Below, piece after piece: positions 1 through 8,285 of a DNA stretch of 64,000 nt. The position numbers and the translations under genes were made by a program. This DNA is from Mesorhizobium sp. ORS 3324 (GTDB lineage Bacteria > Pseudomonadota > Alphaproteobacteria > Rhizobiales > Rhizobiaceae): assembly GCA_000824825.2 (NCBI GenBank), contig LM655188.1:157053-221052 (forward strand), written 5' to 3'. A model generated the notes under the pieces. That model saw only the letters and a program-made list of their open reading frames with translations, was not told where the DNA came from and did not search any database. Position 1 is the stretch's first letter, and the number at the start of each line of letters is the position of its first letter.

Positions 1-850
1 GGCCTTGCTCGAAAAAATCGATCGCCCAGGAGAAATGCACCTCCCGGTAGATCGCCGCCATGTCCTCCGGATTGCGGTAGGGACCGCGAAAGGACAGCCA
101 GGGCTCGGCCTCGACGAAGGCATGGAAGTCCGGGAATTCGGTCAGCGCCGGACGGCCCCTGAGCACCACTTCGAAGCGCCCGTTTTGCCGGCGGGTGAAC
201 GCGGACAGAAGCTCCAGCGAACGGCGGCAGCGCAACGCGCCGAACCAGCCGATACGCCAGGGCGGCGCCGCCGGGCTGTCGTCCTCGCGTCGATGATACG
301 CCGGCACCGGCATGGTGTCGAAATACTTGTTCTCGATCAGCTCGACCGGTGCGGCGATTTGTCCGAACGGCTTGAAATAGTTGGCGATGAAGGCGGGGGA
401 ACTGGTCACCAGGAGCTTCACGTCGCGGGCAAGATGGCGTTCGGCACCGCGCAGCGCCTTGCCGATCAGGTCGTTGCGCAGCACCAGCCGATGAATGTCC
501 AGGCATTCGTAGACGATCGGCACGCTGGCGCCGAAAACCTGCCGCGCGCGGCGGGCCAGCGCCAGCATTTCGAGGTTGCGCGCGATGATGAGATCGGGTC
601 GCGGCACAGCGCCGAGCCTGGCGCCGATCGACATTGCGGCCTTGGCCACCGCACCTATGCGCTGCGCGAATCGGCCGTCGCGCGTCGCGCCGAGGTCGAC
701 CGGCTTGATGCCTTCGATCTCGGCGATCGGGCTGGCGGTGCGGCGGAAGCCTGCCAGGGTGATCCCGGCGCCGCCTGCCCTGAGCATTTTGACCCTTCGG
801 CGCACTGCCGGATCGGAGACGTCATGCACAAGGTACAAGACATGCAGCAT
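1..850 (-). CDS. Glycosyltransferase, GT4/GT-B type (3' end beyond window)
   Basis: About 283 N-terminal residues are visible and the gene runs off the left edge. The protein opens with MLHVLYLVHDVSDPAV, a Rossmann-like start with an early His seen in GT-B glycosyltransferases. It continues through PDLIIARNLEML, IVYECLDIH and a second-domain start at WRIGWFGALRCRRS, where the acceptor half hands over to the nucleotide-sugar half. The likely role is adding a sugar to a polysaccharide repeat unit on the cytoplasmic face, which fits the flippase on the other side of the divergent promoter. The ATG at 850 was chosen because the GT-B fold begins directly there; no strong ribosome binding site precedes it. 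Sugar specificity cannot be read. The complementary strand also carries a long open frame here, which has no recognisable domain. Confidence 0.75.
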   Translation of the reverse strand, partial: MLHVLYLVHDVSDPAVRRRVKMLRAGGAGITLAGFRRTASPIAEIEGIKPVDLGATRDGRFAQRIGAVAKAAMSIGARLGAVPRPDLIIARNLEMLALARRARQVFGASVPIVYECLDIHRLVLRNDLIGKALRGAERHLARDVKLLVTSSPAFIANYFKPFGQIAAPVELIENKYFDTMPVPAYHRREDDSPAAPPWRIGWFGALRCRRSLELLSAFTRRQNGRFEVVLRGRPALTEFPDFHAFVEAEPWLSFRGPYRNPEDMAAIYREVHFSWAIDFFEQG

Positions 851-901
851 GAAATTCGACCGCTGTTGGGCCCGCCACCCAAGGGAATGCTAGTACAGCT
901 T

Positions 902-966
902 TTGCTGCATCGCAACATTTTTGGTGCAGCGTAGCAAATCGCCGCATATTTTTTGTTGCGCTGCAA
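902..966. promoter_or_regulatory. Three TGC/GCA palindromic boxes in the divergent EPS promoter
   Basis: Between the left-edge glycosyltransferase and the flippase lie three related motifs: TTGCTGCATCGCAACA at 902-917, TGCAGCGTAGCAA at 925-937 and TTGCGCTGCAA at 956-966, separated by T-rich tracts. The last 11-mer recurs exactly at 19181 in front of exoY, and the first recurs with one change at 9698. The arrangement suggests binding sites for one regulator of this polysaccharide locus. The regulator is not identifiable here; CTGC-n3/4-GCAG sites are known for PhaR/AniA-type regulators, so that family is a candidate by inference only. Confidence 0.5.
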
Positions 967-1048
967 AAACCTCTTGCGGTAGCTTGTGCATGGCGGCGGG
1001 CGCCGGTCGCGACGATGTCGGACCGGCGTAAGATCAGGGATCCTGAAT

Positions 1049-2545
1049 TTGGAAACCAGTGCATTCGATCCGCCCGAGGGCTCACTGCGCAGATCGGTCG
1101 GACGCGGTGCCGTCGTCACAGCGATGGCGCAGGGCGTGCGGGTCGCCACCCAGATCGTCTCCGTCATCGTGCTGTCGCGGCTGTTGTCGCCGCAGGATTT
1201 CGGCGTCGTGGCGATGTGCGCGCCGGTGCTTGCCTTCATCGCGCTGTTCCAGGATTTCGGCCTGACCCAGGCGACGATCCAGAAGACCGGCATCCGCCAT
1301 GAGGAGGTCAACTATCTCTTCTGGATCAACACGGCGGTGAGCGCGATCCTGGCCTGCGTGCTTGCCGCGGCGGCTCCGCTTGTCGCCGCCTTCTACGGCG
1401 AGCCGCGCGTGACCGGGCTGGTTGCCGCCTTCGGCCTGCAGATCATGGCCTTCGGCCTCGGCGCCCAGCATCTGGCGCTTATGACGCGCCGCATGGAGTT
1501 CACCCGGCTCGCCATCATCGATGTCGCCAGCGCCGTCTCCGGCCTTGCCGTTTCGATCGCCTGGACCTTCATCGATCGCTCCTACTGGGCGCTTTTTGCC
1601 GGTACGCTGACCGGCGCCGTGCTGCCGACGCTCTGCTACTGGGCGTCATCGCGCTGGCGTCCCGGCTTGCCGCGCAAGGTCGAGGGAATCAGCCAGCTGA
1701 TCCATTTCGGCGCCGGCATCACTGGCTTCAACTTCGCCAATTTCTTCGCCCGCAACCTCGACAATGTGCTGATCGGCAAATATTGGGGCGAGGCCCAGCT
1801 CGGCCTCTACGACCGCGCCTACAAGCTGCTGCTCTTCCCCCTCAGCCAGATCACCAATCCGCTGTCGAAGGTGATGGTGCCGGCGCTTTCGCGGCTGAAG
1901 GACGAGCCAGACCGCTACCGCAGCGCCTATCTGCGCGTCATGCCGCTGATCCTCCTGGTGGCGCTGCCGGGTGTGGCCTTCGCCACCGCCATGTCGGACA
2001 GGCTCATTCCCTTCGTGCTCGGCGAGCAATGGCGGGAGAGCGCAAACATCTTCCTGGCGCTGGGTTTCGCCGGCCTTTTGCAGCCGCTCAACAATCCGGC
2101 CGGATGGCTGTTCGTCAGCCAAGGCCGCTCGGGTGACTTCATGCGCTGGGGCATCGTCACCGCCGTGACCTCGGTGCTGGCCTTCGCCATCGGCCTTCCC
2201 TATGGCGCGCTCGGCGTCGCCGTCGTCTATGCCATCAGCGAATATCTACGCACGCCGTTTCTGTGGCTCTATGTCGGCAAGGCCGGACCGCTGCGGGCGA
2301 GCCATGTGCTGCACGCGGCGACCCCGTTCGTGCTCGGCGCGCACCTGTCGCTGGCCCTGGTCTGGCTCGCCAAGCCGATGCTGCCAGCGCAGCCGGTCAT
2401 CGCCCTGGCAGGCGGGGCGGTGCTGTCCTATGTCGTCACCATCATCGTCGCGCTCGCCTTCGGCGCCGGTCGCGAGGCGCTTCGGGAGGCCTTGCAGCTG
2501 ATCCCGGCGAAAGGGTTTTCACCAGCAGCCAGCGAGGCGAAGTGA
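1049..2545 (+). CDS. Polysaccharide flippase, Wzx/MOP superfamily
   Basis: This is a 498-residue integral membrane protein with about 12-14 hydrophobic segments and the polysaccharide-synthase fold of the MOP exporter superfamily. The N-terminal half is typical (RGAVVTAMAQGVRVATQIVSVIVLSRLLSP, given here only as RGAVVTAMAQG...SRLLSP, followed by DFGVVAM). It would flip undecaprenyl-linked repeat units across the inner membrane for ExoQ-type polymerisation. The frame is open from an ATG at 986, but the leader from there is Arg-rich and unlike the family. The TTG at 1049 has an AGGGA ribosome binding site eight bases upstream and is preferred. ExoT/WzxC-like function is inferred from the exo neighbourhood. 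Confidence 0.85.
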   Translation: METSAFDPPEGSLRRSVGRGAVVTAMAQGVRVATQIVSVIVLSRLLSPQDFGVVAMCAPVLAFIALFQDFGLTQATIQKTGIRHEEVNYLFWINTAVSAILACVLAAAAPLVAAFYGEPRVTGLVAAFGLQIMAFGLGAQHLALMTRRMEFTRLAIIDVASAVSGLAVSIAWTFIDRSYWALFAGTLTGAVLPTLCYWASSRWRPGLPRKVEGISQLIHFGAGITGFNFANFFARNLDNVLIGKYWGEAQLGLYDRAYKLLLFPLSQITNPLSKVMVPALSRLKDEPDRYRSAYLRVMPLILLVALPGVAFATAMSDRLIPFVLGEQWRESANIFLALGFAGLLQPLNNPAGWLFVSQGRSGDFMRWGIVTAVTSVLAFAIGLPYGALGVAVVYAISEYLRTPFLWLYVGKAGPLRASHVLHAATPFVLGAHLSLALVWLAKPMLPAQPVIALAGGAVLSYVVTIIVALAFGAGREALREALQLIPAKGFSPAASEAK

Positions 2546-2615
2546 GCTTGCTTGACTGCGTTTCAATCGCAGCCGGAGAGCCGGCAAAACCGCTGATTTG
2601 AGGGTAAGGCACAGC

Positions 2616-3638
2616 ATGAACTACCGATCGATTTCAGACATGAACGACGCGATCGTGCGCAACCTGCACCGGCTGCCGCGCGACATCGACCTGGTGGTCG
2701 GCGTGCCGAGAAGCGGCATCCTCGCCGCAACGCTGGTCAGCTTGACGGCGAACATCCCGATGACCGACCTCGACAGCTTCCTCGCGGGCAAGATCTACAC
2801 GTCGGGGATCACCAAGCGCCGCGCCGCGCTCGATCGGCAGCATTCCGAAATGCGCAGGATCCTGGTGATCGACGACAGCGTCAGCGGCGGCAACGCCATG
2901 CGCGACGCGCGCGGCAAGATCGCGGCCGCCGGCATAAAGGCCGATTTCGTCTTCGCCGCCGTTTACGGTCTGCTGCCGCAGCACAAGGAAACCGACATCG
3001 TCTTCGAGGTGGTGCCGCATCCCAGGATGTTCCAGTGGAACTTCATGCACCACATCTTCCTCGAGCAGTGCTGCGTCGACATAGATGGCGTGCTTTGCTT
3101 CGATCCGACCGAGGAGGAGAATGACGACGGCCCGGCCTACGAGAAATTCCTCGCCGAGGCGCGGCCGCTGCTCGGGCCGACCCGCAAGATCGGTTGGCTG
3201 GTGACGAGCCGGCTGGAAAAGTACCGCAAGCTGACCGAAACGTGGCTCGCCGAGCACGAGATCAAATACGACCATCTCATCATGCTCGACCTGCCGAGCA
3301 AGGCCGAGCGGCAGCGGCTCGGCGCGCATGGCAGCTTCAAGGCCGATTTCTACCGCAAGTCGGGCGCCATCCTGTTCATCGAGAGCGAGCACGAGCAGGC
3401 GCTGAAGATCGCCAAGCTTTCCGGCAAGCCGGTGCTGTGCGTCGAAACCAACATCGTGAGCTTTCCCGACGCGCTTTCCCTGCCGGCGCTGGAGCAGGCG
3501 GCGCGCAACCTGCCGGCGCGGCTCAGGCAGATCAATTCACCGGACGGGCGAAAGAAGGCCATCAAGACAGCGGCGCGTGCCCTGCTCGGCGAACGCGGCT
3601 ACGAGATGCTGAAAAGCCGGGTCAAAAGGCCTGCGTAA
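2616..3638 (+). CDS. Phosphoribosyltransferase domain fused to HAD-like domain
   Basis: The protein has 340 residues, with a strong GAGGGTAAGG ribosome binding site before the ATG. The first ~150 residues look like a type I phosphoribosyltransferase: VVGVPRSGILAA corresponds to the pyrophosphate loop and ILVIDDSVSGGNAM to the acidic-acidic PRPP-binding loop. A second part begins at VDIDGVLCFDPT, which matches the HAD motif I DxDG(V/T), and continues with WLVTSRLEKYR (motif II-like) and KSGAILFIESE. The pair suggests transfer or removal of a phosphorylated group, but substrates are unknown. It follows the flippase by 70 bp on the same strand and probably belongs to the EPS locus. A PRTase regulator without catalysis is an alternative. 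Confidence 0.75.
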   Translation: MNYRSISDMNDAIVRNLHRLPRDIDLVVGVPRSGILAATLVSLTANIPMTDLDSFLAGKIYTSGITKRRAALDRQHSEMRRILVIDDSVSGGNAMRDARGKIAAAGIKADFVFAAVYGLLPQHKETDIVFEVVPHPRMFQWNFMHHIFLEQCCVDIDGVLCFDPTEEENDDGPAYEKFLAEARPLLGPTRKIGWLVTSRLEKYRKLTETWLAEHEIKYDHLIMLDLPSKAERQRLGAHGSFKADFYRKSGAILFIESEHEQALKIAKLSGKPVLCVETNIVSFPDALSLPALEQAARNLPARLRQINSPDGRKKAIKTAARALLGERGYEMLKSRVKRPA

Positions 3639-3660
3639 GTAAAATCTTACGAATCCCGCA

Positions 3661-4740
3661 TCACGCGGCGTGCCGGGCACGCTGCCGGGCTGCCCTGTCG
3701 AGCAGGGCAAAGAAGGTGGCGAACTGGCGATCCGGGTCGAGTTCCGGGCGCTGCGAGAAAGCGAGCGACGCTTGCGAGAGCCTTTCATACTCCTCGCGGT
3801 CGTTCCACAGCCGCCTGATCGCCGCGACCCATTCCTCGAGCGGCGCGTCATAATCCAGCACCACGCCGCCTGAGCCGATCGCCTCCGGCAAGCCGCCGCG
3901 CCGCGAGCCGACGACGGGGATGCCGCTGCAATGGGCCTCGGAGGCGACGCGGCCCCAGGCCTCTTCCCATTTGCTGGGCGCAAGCAGAATCTTCGTGCGG
4001 CCGTAGAGGGTCTTCATGTCGTCCGTGCGGTTCTCCAGCTTGATGTTGGAGAACGGCGCGATCGTCTCCGCGATGCGGGCGCGATGATCGTCCTCCAGCT
4101 TCCAGCTCTCGACGAACAGGAAGGGGATCTCCGGGCAGGCGGCCGCGATGCGCACGGCGAGCTCGAATCCCTTCTCCTCGTAGGGGTTGATGAAGGTGAC
4201 GAACTCGCCCGTCGTCGGCGTGCTGTAGGCGGCCGGATTGATGGTCGGTGGGATGACCGTGGAATCGATGCCGAATTCCCGCTTGTAGGTCCGCGCCGTG
4301 AATTCGGAATTGGCGATGTAGAGGGCCGAATTCAGCTCGCGCAGATCGCCCGCCAATTCGTGGAATTCCACGTTTCTGAGATAGACGACCAGCGGCACGC
4401 CTTCGGCCTGCAGCGCCTTGCCGAGCGGAACCGACTTGTGACACTGCACGACGGCGACATCCGGCTGCAGCTTCTTGACGGCAAAGGCGGCGGCCTCCCA
4501 GGGGAACCAGGCGCGCACCACCGGATAGCCGGGGAAATTGTCGATGACGGCGCGCTGGCCGAGCAGCTTCATCTTGGCGCGCGCCTTGTAGCCGAACATG
4601 CCCTGCCCGAACAAAGCGGCGAGCACCGATGCCTCATGGCCGTGCTCGATCAGCTGCTCAGCAAGGTGATGCGTGCTTGACTGGACGCCACCGCTGAACT
4701 GCGGCGGATAACCGTTACCGCCTGCGAAAAGAACTTTCAT
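3661..4740 (-). CDS. Glycosyltransferase family 4
   Basis: The protein is 359 residues. The GT4 start is clear (MKVLFAGGNGYPPQFSGGVQ, with the Gly-rich sugar-acceptor loop), and the C-terminal half carries ILLAPSKWEEAWGRVASEAH followed by GIPVVGSRRGGLPEAI, the E-x7-E-type donor-binding signature of this family. The ATG at 4740 has AGGAG seven bases upstream, which excludes a 21-residue upstream extension. It should add a sugar to a lipid-linked oligosaccharide in the cytoplasm. It converges with the PRTase-HAD gene and precedes the Tat-signal/GMC pair on the same strand. Confidence 0.85.
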   Translation of the reverse strand: MKVLFAGGNGYPPQFSGGVQSSTHHLAEQLIEHGHEASVLAALFGQGMFGYKARAKMKLLGQRAVIDNFPGYPVVRAWFPWEAAAFAVKKLQPDVAVVQCHKSVPLGKALQAEGVPLVVYLRNVEFHELAGDLRELNSALYIANSEFTARTYKREFGIDSTVIPPTINPAAYSTPTTGEFVTFINPYEEKGFELAVRIAAACPEIPFLFVESWKLEDDHRARIAETIAPFSNIKLENRTDDMKTLYGRTKILLAPSKWEEAWGRVASEAHCSGIPVVGSRRGGLPEAIGSGGVVLDYDAPLEEWVAAIRRLWNDREEYERLSQASLAFSQRPELDPDRQFATFFALLDRAARQRARHAA

Positions 4741-4799
4741 GGTTCGGCTCCTTGTCACATTTTTTTTGGCCCGACGGGATGCATGTCCGCCAGGCAGGC

Positions 4800-5243
4800 T
4801 CACGCATTCTGCTGCTCAAGATTGGCGAAGGGATTGGTGCAGGGATGCCAGCCGGTGAAGCGGACCGGATCATTGGGCGAGCTGCGCCATGCATAGTCGG
4901 TCAGCATGTGGAACTCGGCGATGACCCAGCGGTCGAAATTGCGAAGGTCGCTCTGCTTGCCGCTGGGTAGCAACTCGCGCGCCTTGCCGAGCTTCACGGT
5001 CTCCGCCAGCGTCACCGCCTCGGCCAGCTTCGCGCTCGGGAAAACCCACGGGTTGCGGTTTTGGAATTCGAGCACGAACTGCTGCAGATGCTCGATGCGC
5101 ATGTTGAGCGGCCCAAAATATTTCTCCAGCGTGACGCGGACCAGGTCCTCATCCGAGAGCGAGGATATGGCGGCAGCGGCGACGCCGGCCGAGGCAATGC
5201 CGCCGGCGACAACGGCCAATGCAGTGCGTCGCGTGATCTTCAT
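4800..5243 (-). CDS. Tat-exported small protein, probable subunit of the adjacent GMC oxidoreductase
   Basis: This is a 147-residue protein with a twin-arginine-like leader (MKITRRTALAVVAGGIASAG, then a hydrophobic Ala-rich stretch), suggesting folded export. The rest is small and soluble, with PFGPLN-like and W/F-rich segments resembling the small subunits that accompany GMC-type sugar or polyol dehydrogenases. No domain can be named with certainty. The ATG at 5243 is preceded by GGAGGGG. The stop codon of the upstream GMC gene lies 10 bases before this ATG, so the two are translationally linked. The predicted job is to chaperone or co-export the flavoprotein through Tat. Confidence 0.65.
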   Translation of the reverse strand: MKITRRTALAVVAGGIASAGVAAAAISSLSDEDLVRVTLEKYFGPLNMRIEHLQQFVLEFQNRNPWVFPSAKLAEAVTLAETVKLGKARELLPSGKQSDLRNFDRWVIAEFHMLTDYAWRSSPNDPVRFTGWHPCTNPFANLEQQNA

Positions 5244-5254
5244 CGACCCCTCCT

Positions 5255-6694
5255 TCATGCCAGCCGTCTCGCCGCCCGCAGCGAAAGGGCGGCGGCGGTC
5301 AGGCTCGGGTTGGCGCAGGAACAGCTCGGATAGGTGCTGGTGCCGACAACGACCAGGTTCCGGAGCTGGTGGTGGATCAGGTCGCGGTCGACCACTGAGT
5401 CGGCGGGGCCGGTGCCCATCCGCAAGGTGCCCTGCACATGCGATTCGGTCGGCCGGATCCCGCGATCGAATATCTGTTCGACCGGCAGCGGCCTGAGCAG
5501 CGCCGGCAACCGCTCGAGCGCCTTGGCCATGCCTTTGGTTGCGTAGTCGGACGCGCCCTTGAAGCTGACGAAGGCGTTTTGGTTGCCGTCGAGGATCACG
5601 CGGTTTTCCGGGTCGAGCAGGTTTTCGGTGACGATGACCAGCGGCAGCACCTGCCGCAGACGCCCCTTCTCAGGTCGCATGCCATGCTGCCATCGGTTCT
5701 CGAAATAGACCAGCGCCGCCGCATGCTCGGCGCGGTGCGGGCCGTCATAGAGGCCGAAATTCAGCCCGGTGGTGATGGTGCTGCCGTCGAAATTGTCGAC
5801 GCCGTCGAGATAGACCTCGTAGTTCCAGCCATAGGACTCGTGCAGGCCGAGGCCGACGAACTCGCCGCCAAGCCCCGAGCGCAGCATGATCGCCGGGCTC
5901 TGGATGGCGTTGGCGCCGAGGATGACGAGGTCGCCGCTGACCGAATATTCCTTGCCGCCGCGCACGAAAACGACCGAACGGACCGAACCGTTCGAATGGT
6001 CGAGCCGGCGCACTTCGGCGCCCAAGCACACGTCGGCGTGTTCGAAGACGTGCATCAAACCATTGTTGACGGTGAACTTGGCATCGACAGGACACAGCCA
6101 GCATCGGAGGTTGGCGCAGCATGAGGTGCGCTGCGCCGTCGCCACGCGGGCGCGGGCGGTCGGCATGACGAAATGCTGCTCCGGCTGCGCCGCCTTCATC
6201 ATCCGGTCCGGCGTCGACATCCGGTGCGGCGGCTGCGGGAACGGCCGCGAGCGCGGCAGCATCCGGGCCATGTCTGGGTCGCCGGAGATCGACATGACCT
6301 CCTCGGCATCGCAGTAGAAAGGCTCGAGCTCGTCATAGGAGATCGGCCAGTCGTTGCCGACGCCGTAAGTGCTTTTCAGCCTGAAGTCGTTGGGGTGGAA
6401 GCGCGGCGTCTGCGCGAACCAGCAGTTGGTGCCGCCGCCGAGGCCGATCGTGTAGTTCCACGGCTTGTCGGCATTGTCGGTCTTATAGGTGCTCTCGTCG
6501 TCAATGTCGGTGTTGGCGTTCTGGTTGAGCTGCCATTCATGCGTGTTGTGGCGGCCCCATTCCAGCACCAACGCGCGGGCTTTGCGCCGCTTCAGGAACT
6601 CATGCAGGAAAAAGGCTGAACCGAAACCGGAACCGATGACGACGAGGTCGAAATGCCCGTTGGCGATTTGTTCGGGCTGAACGTCCAGCACCAT
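5255..6694 (-). CDS. GMC-family FAD-dependent oxidoreductase
   Basis: The 479-residue flavoprotein opens with FDLVVIGSGFGSAFFLHEFL, the FAD-binding dinucleotide fold GxGxxS. GLGGGTNCWFAQTPRFHP follows, the second GMC signature region. The C-terminal domain has HVQGTLRMGTG with the catalytic His, and VVGTSTYPSCSCANPSLTA, the usual GMC ending. It should oxidise an alcohol or sugar hydroxyl. A Cys-rich stretch (SCCANLRCWLCP) is unusual and could bind metal. It has no signal of its own, so export with the Tat-signal partner directly downstream is likely. The AAAGGG ribosome binding site supports the ATG. The substrate is unknown; a role in modifying cell-surface sugars is inferred only from position. 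Confidence 0.85.
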   Translation of the reverse strand: MVLDVQPEQIANGHFDLVVIGSGFGSAFFLHEFLKRRKARALVLEWGRHNTHEWQLNQNANTDIDDESTYKTDNADKPWNYTIGLGGGTNCWFAQTPRFHPNDFRLKSTYGVGNDWPISYDELEPFYCDAEEVMSISGDPDMARMLPRSRPFPQPPHRMSTPDRMMKAAQPEQHFVMPTARARVATAQRTSCCANLRCWLCPVDAKFTVNNGLMHVFEHADVCLGAEVRRLDHSNGSVRSVVFVRGGKEYSVSGDLVILGANAIQSPAIMLRSGLGGEFVGLGLHESYGWNYEVYLDGVDNFDGSTITTGLNFGLYDGPHRAEHAAALVYFENRWQHGMRPEKGRLRQVLPLVIVTENLLDPENRVILDGNQNAFVSFKGASDYATKGMAKALERLPALLRPLPVEQIFDRGIRPTESHVQGTLRMGTGPADSVVDRDLIHHQLRNLVVVGTSTYPSCSCANPSLTAAALSLRAARRLA

Positions 6695-6730
6695 CAGATC
6701 GGACCCTTTCCCGAAACACGCACGACCGTT

Positions 6731-6776
6731 GCCGGCCCGCCATCATTGTCGGCCCGCCATCGTTGTCGGCCCCATT
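6731..6776. repeat. Short tandem repeat between GMC and UDP-glucose dehydrogenase genes
   Basis: A unit of about 17 bases, GYCGGCCCGCCATCRTT, is repeated twice in full and once in part. It lies in the 127-bp gap upstream of the GMC gene. It has too few units and no spacers, so it is not a CRISPR; slippage-generated repeat is the simple explanation. Confidence 0.6.
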
Positions 6777-6821
6777 GTCGTTCGCCGGAACCGTTCGGCG
6801 GGAAGCTCACCGCAGCCACCG

Positions 6822-8153
6822 TCATGCCGCCATCCTGCCGATCGAGTGGTATTCGATGCCGTAACGCGCGATGACCTTGGGGTCGTAGAGGTTGCGGCCG
6901 TCGAAGATTACCGGCGTGGTCAGCGCGTCCTTGAGCGCGTCGAAGGAAGGAGCCCTGAAGCTCTTCCACTCCGTGCAGATCAGAAGCGCGTCGGCGCCGC
7001 GCACGGCCGCTTCCTTGGTGCCGCAGAGCAGAAGATCCTCGCGCAGGCCGTAGATGGCCTGGCATTCCTGCATGGCCTCCGGGTCGTAGGCCTGCACCTT
7101 GGCGCCGGCCGCCCACAGCGCCTCCATCAGGGTGCGCGACGGCGCCTCGCGCATGTCGTCGGTGTTCGGCTTGAAGGCCAGGCCCCAGATGGCAAAAGTC
7201 TTGCCCCTGAGATTGCCCTGGAAGTAGCGGTTGACCTTCTCGAACAGCACCGATTTCTGCGCGTTGTTGCGCTCCTCGACGGCGCGCAGCAACTTGGCGT
7301 CGAACTTGACGCCCTCGGCGGTCTTGATCAGCGCGCGCACATCCTTGGGAAAGCAGGAGCCGCCATAGCCGAGGCCGGGATAGATGAAGTGGTAGCCGAT
7401 GCGCGGATCGCTGCCGATGCCCTTGCGCACCTCCTCGATGTCGGCGCCGAGCTGTTCGGCGAGGTTGGCCATCTCGTTCATGAAGCTGATCTTGGTCGCC
7501 AGCATGCAGTTGGCCGCGTATTTGGTGAACTCGGCGCTGCGCACGTCCATCACGATCATCTTCTCGTGGTTGCGGTTGAACGGCGCGTAGAGCTCGCGCA
7601 TCACCGCCTCGGTGTCTTCGCTCGAGGTGCCGACGATGATGCGGTCCGGCTTCATGCAGTCCGCGACCGCCGAGCCCTCCTTGAGGAACTCCGGGTTCGA
7701 AGCGACATCGAATTTCAGGTCCTCGCGGCCGCGCGCCGCCAGCGTCTCGGCGACCTTCGCCTTGATCTTCTCGCAGGTGCCGACCGGCACGGTCGATTTG
7801 CCGACGATGATCTTGGGTTCGTCCATCTCGCGGCCGATGGCCTCGGCGACGGCGAGCACATATTTGAGGTCGGCCGAGCCGTCCTCGCCGGGCGGCGTGC
7901 CGACGGCGATCATCTGGATCTGGCCGTGCTTGACCGCGGCGGCCGCATCGGTGGTGAAGCGGATGCGGCCGGCGGCGTGGTTCTCCTTGACGAGGGCTTC
8001 CAGCCCGGGTTCGAAAATCGGGATGAGGCCCTGGTTGAGCCGCTCCACCTTCGCTTCGTCGATGTCGACGCACATCACCTCGTGCCCGACCTCCGCGAGC
8101 ACCGCGGCCTGGACGAGACCGACATAGCCAATTCCAAACACCGTCAAGTTCAT
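6822..8153 (-). CDS. UDP-glucose 6-dehydrogenase
   Basis: The 443-residue enzyme oxidises UDP-glucose to UDP-glucuronate with two NAD+. The N-terminal Rossmann motif is [20 protein letters not shown]. The central domain contains [15 protein letters not shown], holding the catalytic Cys, and the C-terminal domain has [17 protein letters not shown], all diagnostic of the UDPGDH family. The ATG at 8153 begins the Rossmann strand directly; a longer frame upstream adds only non-family sequence. UDP-glucuronate would be a donor for glucuronic acid in the exopolysaccharide. The product corresponds to proteins called Ugd or RkpK in rhizobia. Confidence 0.93.
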   Translation of the reverse strand: MNLTVFGIGYVGLVQAAVLAEVGHEVMCVDIDEAKVERLNQGLIPIFEPGLEALVKENHAAGRIRFTTDAAAAVKHGQIQMIAVGTPPGEDGSADLKYVLAVAEAIGREMDEPKIIVGKSTVPVGTCEKIKAKVAETLAARGREDLKFDVASNPEFLKEGSAVADCMKPDRIIVGTSSEDTEAVMRELYAPFNRNHEKMIVMDVRSAEFTKYAANCMLATKISFMNEMANLAEQLGADIEEVRKGIGSDPRIGYHFIYPGLGYGGSCFPKDVRALIKTAEGVKFDAKLLRAVEERNNAQKSVLFEKVNRYFQGNLRGKTFAIWGLAFKPNTDDMREAPSRTLMEALWAAGAKVQAYDPEAMQECQAIYGLREDLLLCGTKEAAVRGADALLICTEWKSFRAPSFDALKDALTTPVIFDGRNLYDPKVIARYGIEYHSIGRMAA

Positions 8154-8240
8154 TCGGTTCTGTTCCTGTTCAAGGCCGGGCCGCCAAGCGACCCGGCCGG
8201 TTCGGATGTCCCCCAGGCCCTCCACGGGCCCGGATGTTCC

Positions 8241-8285
8241 GCATGATCTTACCCCAAAACCGGTTCCCGGTTGTGGGGATCATGC
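8241..8285. repeat. Rhizobial intergenic palindrome (GCATGATC...GATCATGC family)
   Basis: This is an inverted repeat with arms GCATGATC and GATCATGC around CCCCAAAACCGGTTCCCGG. It abuts the stop codon of the ExoK-like gene. Related copies lie at 28785-28830, 44788-44832 and 59571-59620, each with an AACCGG-like or AACCGC-like centre. It may also act as an mRNA 3' hairpin. Confidence 0.7.

Noticed and set aside
5..934. Long plus-strand open frame (309 codons) opposite the left-edge glycosyltransferase
   Set aside because: The minus strand translates into a clear GT-B glycosyltransferase; the plus-strand product is Arg/Ala/Gly-rich with no domain, as expected for a high-GC antisense frame.
6731..6776. 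Possible CRISPR-like array
   Set aside because: Only about 2.6 contiguous 17-base units without spacers; no cas genes.
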